In this document: one piece after another, positions 31,293-32,077 of the stretch
Position numbering within the stretch: position 1 is the first letter of the stretch
Layout: each line of letters starts with the position of its first letter
Assembly: GCF_014287635.1 (NCBI RefSeq)
Contig: NZ_JACOPH010000021.1
Coordinates: 1-32,077, forward strand
Length of the DNA stretch: 32,077 bases
DNA from: Roseburia zhanii
GTDB taxonomy: Bacteria > Bacillota > Clostridia > Lachnospirales > Lachnospiraceae
Reading direction: 5' to 3'
Notes under the pieces: generated by a model
Database searches by the model: none
What the model was told of the DNA's origin: nothing
Seen by the model: the letters and a program-made list of their open reading frames with translations, nothing else
Program-made: the position numbers and the translations under genes

Positions 31293-32077
31293 ATGGGCGG
31301 GATCATTGATAAGATTACTGAATTCATAAAGGAACTGTTGCAGGGGTGGGTTCTGACCAACTTTGAAACCATGTTTACCGATGTCAATGACAAGGTAGGC
31401 ACGATTGCAGGGGAGGTCAGCAAAACCCCCAGCACATGGAACTCCGGTATTTTTGATATGATAAAAACCTTGTCCGACAATGTGATGATTCCCATAGCGG
31501 GAATGATCATCAGTTTTGTACTCGTCTATGAGCTTATTTCCATGGTCATTGACAAAAATAACCTGCATGACTTCAATACAGCCATTTTTATCCGCTTTTT
31601 TATGAAAGCGTGTATTGCAGTCATGCTTCTTAGCAAGACTTTTGACATTGTAATGGCAGTATTTGATGTGGGAAGCCATATCGTAAATTCTGCCGCATCA
31701 GCGATTACCGGAAGCACCAGTATTGATGTGGCAAGTACGCTGCAGACGATGTTCAATGAGCAGTTTTCGGAAATGAGCATAGGAGAGCTGTTGGGACTGG
31801 GAATGGAGACCATGATCGTCAGTTTATGTATGAAAATCATGTCAGTCCTTATCACCGTCATTCTTTATGGGCGAATGATTGAAATATATCTTTATGTATC
31901 AGTAGCACCAGTTCCCTGTGCAACCGTAACCAACCGGGAATGGGGAACGATAGGAACGAATTATTTTAAGGGGCTTTGTGCTCTAGCATTTCAGGGATTT
32001 TTTATGATGGTATGCGTTGCAATCTATGCAGTGCTTGTGGCTGGTGTGGCAGTATCCGACAACCTGCATACGGCACT
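31293..32077 (+). CDS. CD0411/TrbL-like conjugal transfer membrane protein (partial)
   Basis: At least 261 residues from the ATG at 31293; the gene runs off the window. MGGIIDKITEFIKELLQGWV is followed by hydrophobic segments near 65-85 (VMIPIAGMIISFVLVYELIS), 100-125 (FFMKACIAVMLLSKTFDIVM), 165-195 and 230-255 (CALAFQGFFMMVCVAIYAVL). This is the usual polytopic membrane protein after Maff2 in Tn1549-like operons and is thought to be a VirB6/TrbL-like channel component. It begins 4 nt after the maff2 stop with no clear ribosome site, so it probably depends on translation or transcription through maff2, which is disrupted here. Confidence 0.8.
   Translation, partial: MGGIIDKITEFIKELLQGWVLTNFETMFTDVNDKVGTIAGEVSKTPSTWNSGIFDMIKTLSDNVMIPIAGMIISFVLVYELISMVIDKNNLHDFNTAIFIRFFMKACIAVMLLSKTFDIVMAVFDVGSHIVNSAASAITGSTSIDVASTLQTMFNEQFSEMSIGELLGLGMETMIVSLCMKIMSVLITVILYGRMIEIYLYVSVAPVPCATVTNREWGTIGTNYFKGLCALAFQGFFMMVCVAIYAVLVAGVAVSDNLHTA

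Overview
The window reads as accessory DNA from a gut Firmicute, most likely a Lachnospiraceae-type Clostridium relative. The basis is the gene families (Tn1549-like conjugation genes, Tn916-type Int/Xis, a BceAB-RS module, a TndX-like serine recombinase), AT-rich codon use with strong AGGAGG ribosome sites, and the absence of any housekeeping gene. No rRNA, tRNA or CRISPR array was seen.

Layout. (1) 1-1094: a broken IS3-family insertion sequence (orfA intact with an A-AAA-AAC slippery site, orfB remnant) and the C-terminal fragment of a Tn916-type integrase. (2) 1233-4620: an McrBC-type modification-dependent restriction pair. (3) 4881-13978: a ~9.1 kb element bounded by two near-identical 23-bp att-like sites. 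Each site lies in a start peptide MIK(V/I)LFICHGS typical of low-molecular-weight protein tyrosine phosphatase. The element carries a bacitracin-type ABC transporter with its two-component system, a RepA/DnaC replication pair, Xis and Int. (4) 13979 to the window end: the left part of a Tn1549-like ICE (DUF6075, DUF3970, ParA, ParB, RepA, DUF6050, cargo, PcfB, VirD4 coupling protein, Maff2, TrbL/CD0411-like). (5) 22962-31196: an ~8.2 kb mobilizable element inserted in the small maff2 gene and splitting it. It carries an XRE regulator, a sigma factor, MobC and a MobL-type relaxase with a candidate oriT, a replisome organizer plus DnaC, TnpW and a large serine recombinase.

How it fits together. 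Regions 2, 3 and 4 look like three elements stacked head-to-tail at one attachment site, each leaving a start-codon-proximal copy of the target. Region 5 is nested inside region 4. The window has three separate replication-initiation modules. The conjugative ICE is probably impaired: maff2 is interrupted, the VirD4 gene appears to have lost its ATG (ATA at the expected start), and a conserved-looking gene at 18077-18726 is frameshifted.

Strongest non-coding signals. Four 25-bp quasi-palindromes (11-3-11) lie between 17891 and 22732, two of them exactly 14 nt before a start codon. Three strong intrinsic terminators sit between the ICE gene modules. Three palindromes inside repA are conserved as DNA although they are read in two different frames, which makes them a candidate origin. 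A TTACA-N5-TGTAA box lies before the ABC operon. The least explained genes are the coiled-coil/membrane protein at 18798 and the 252-residue protein at 19257, a candidate cargo or defence pair.
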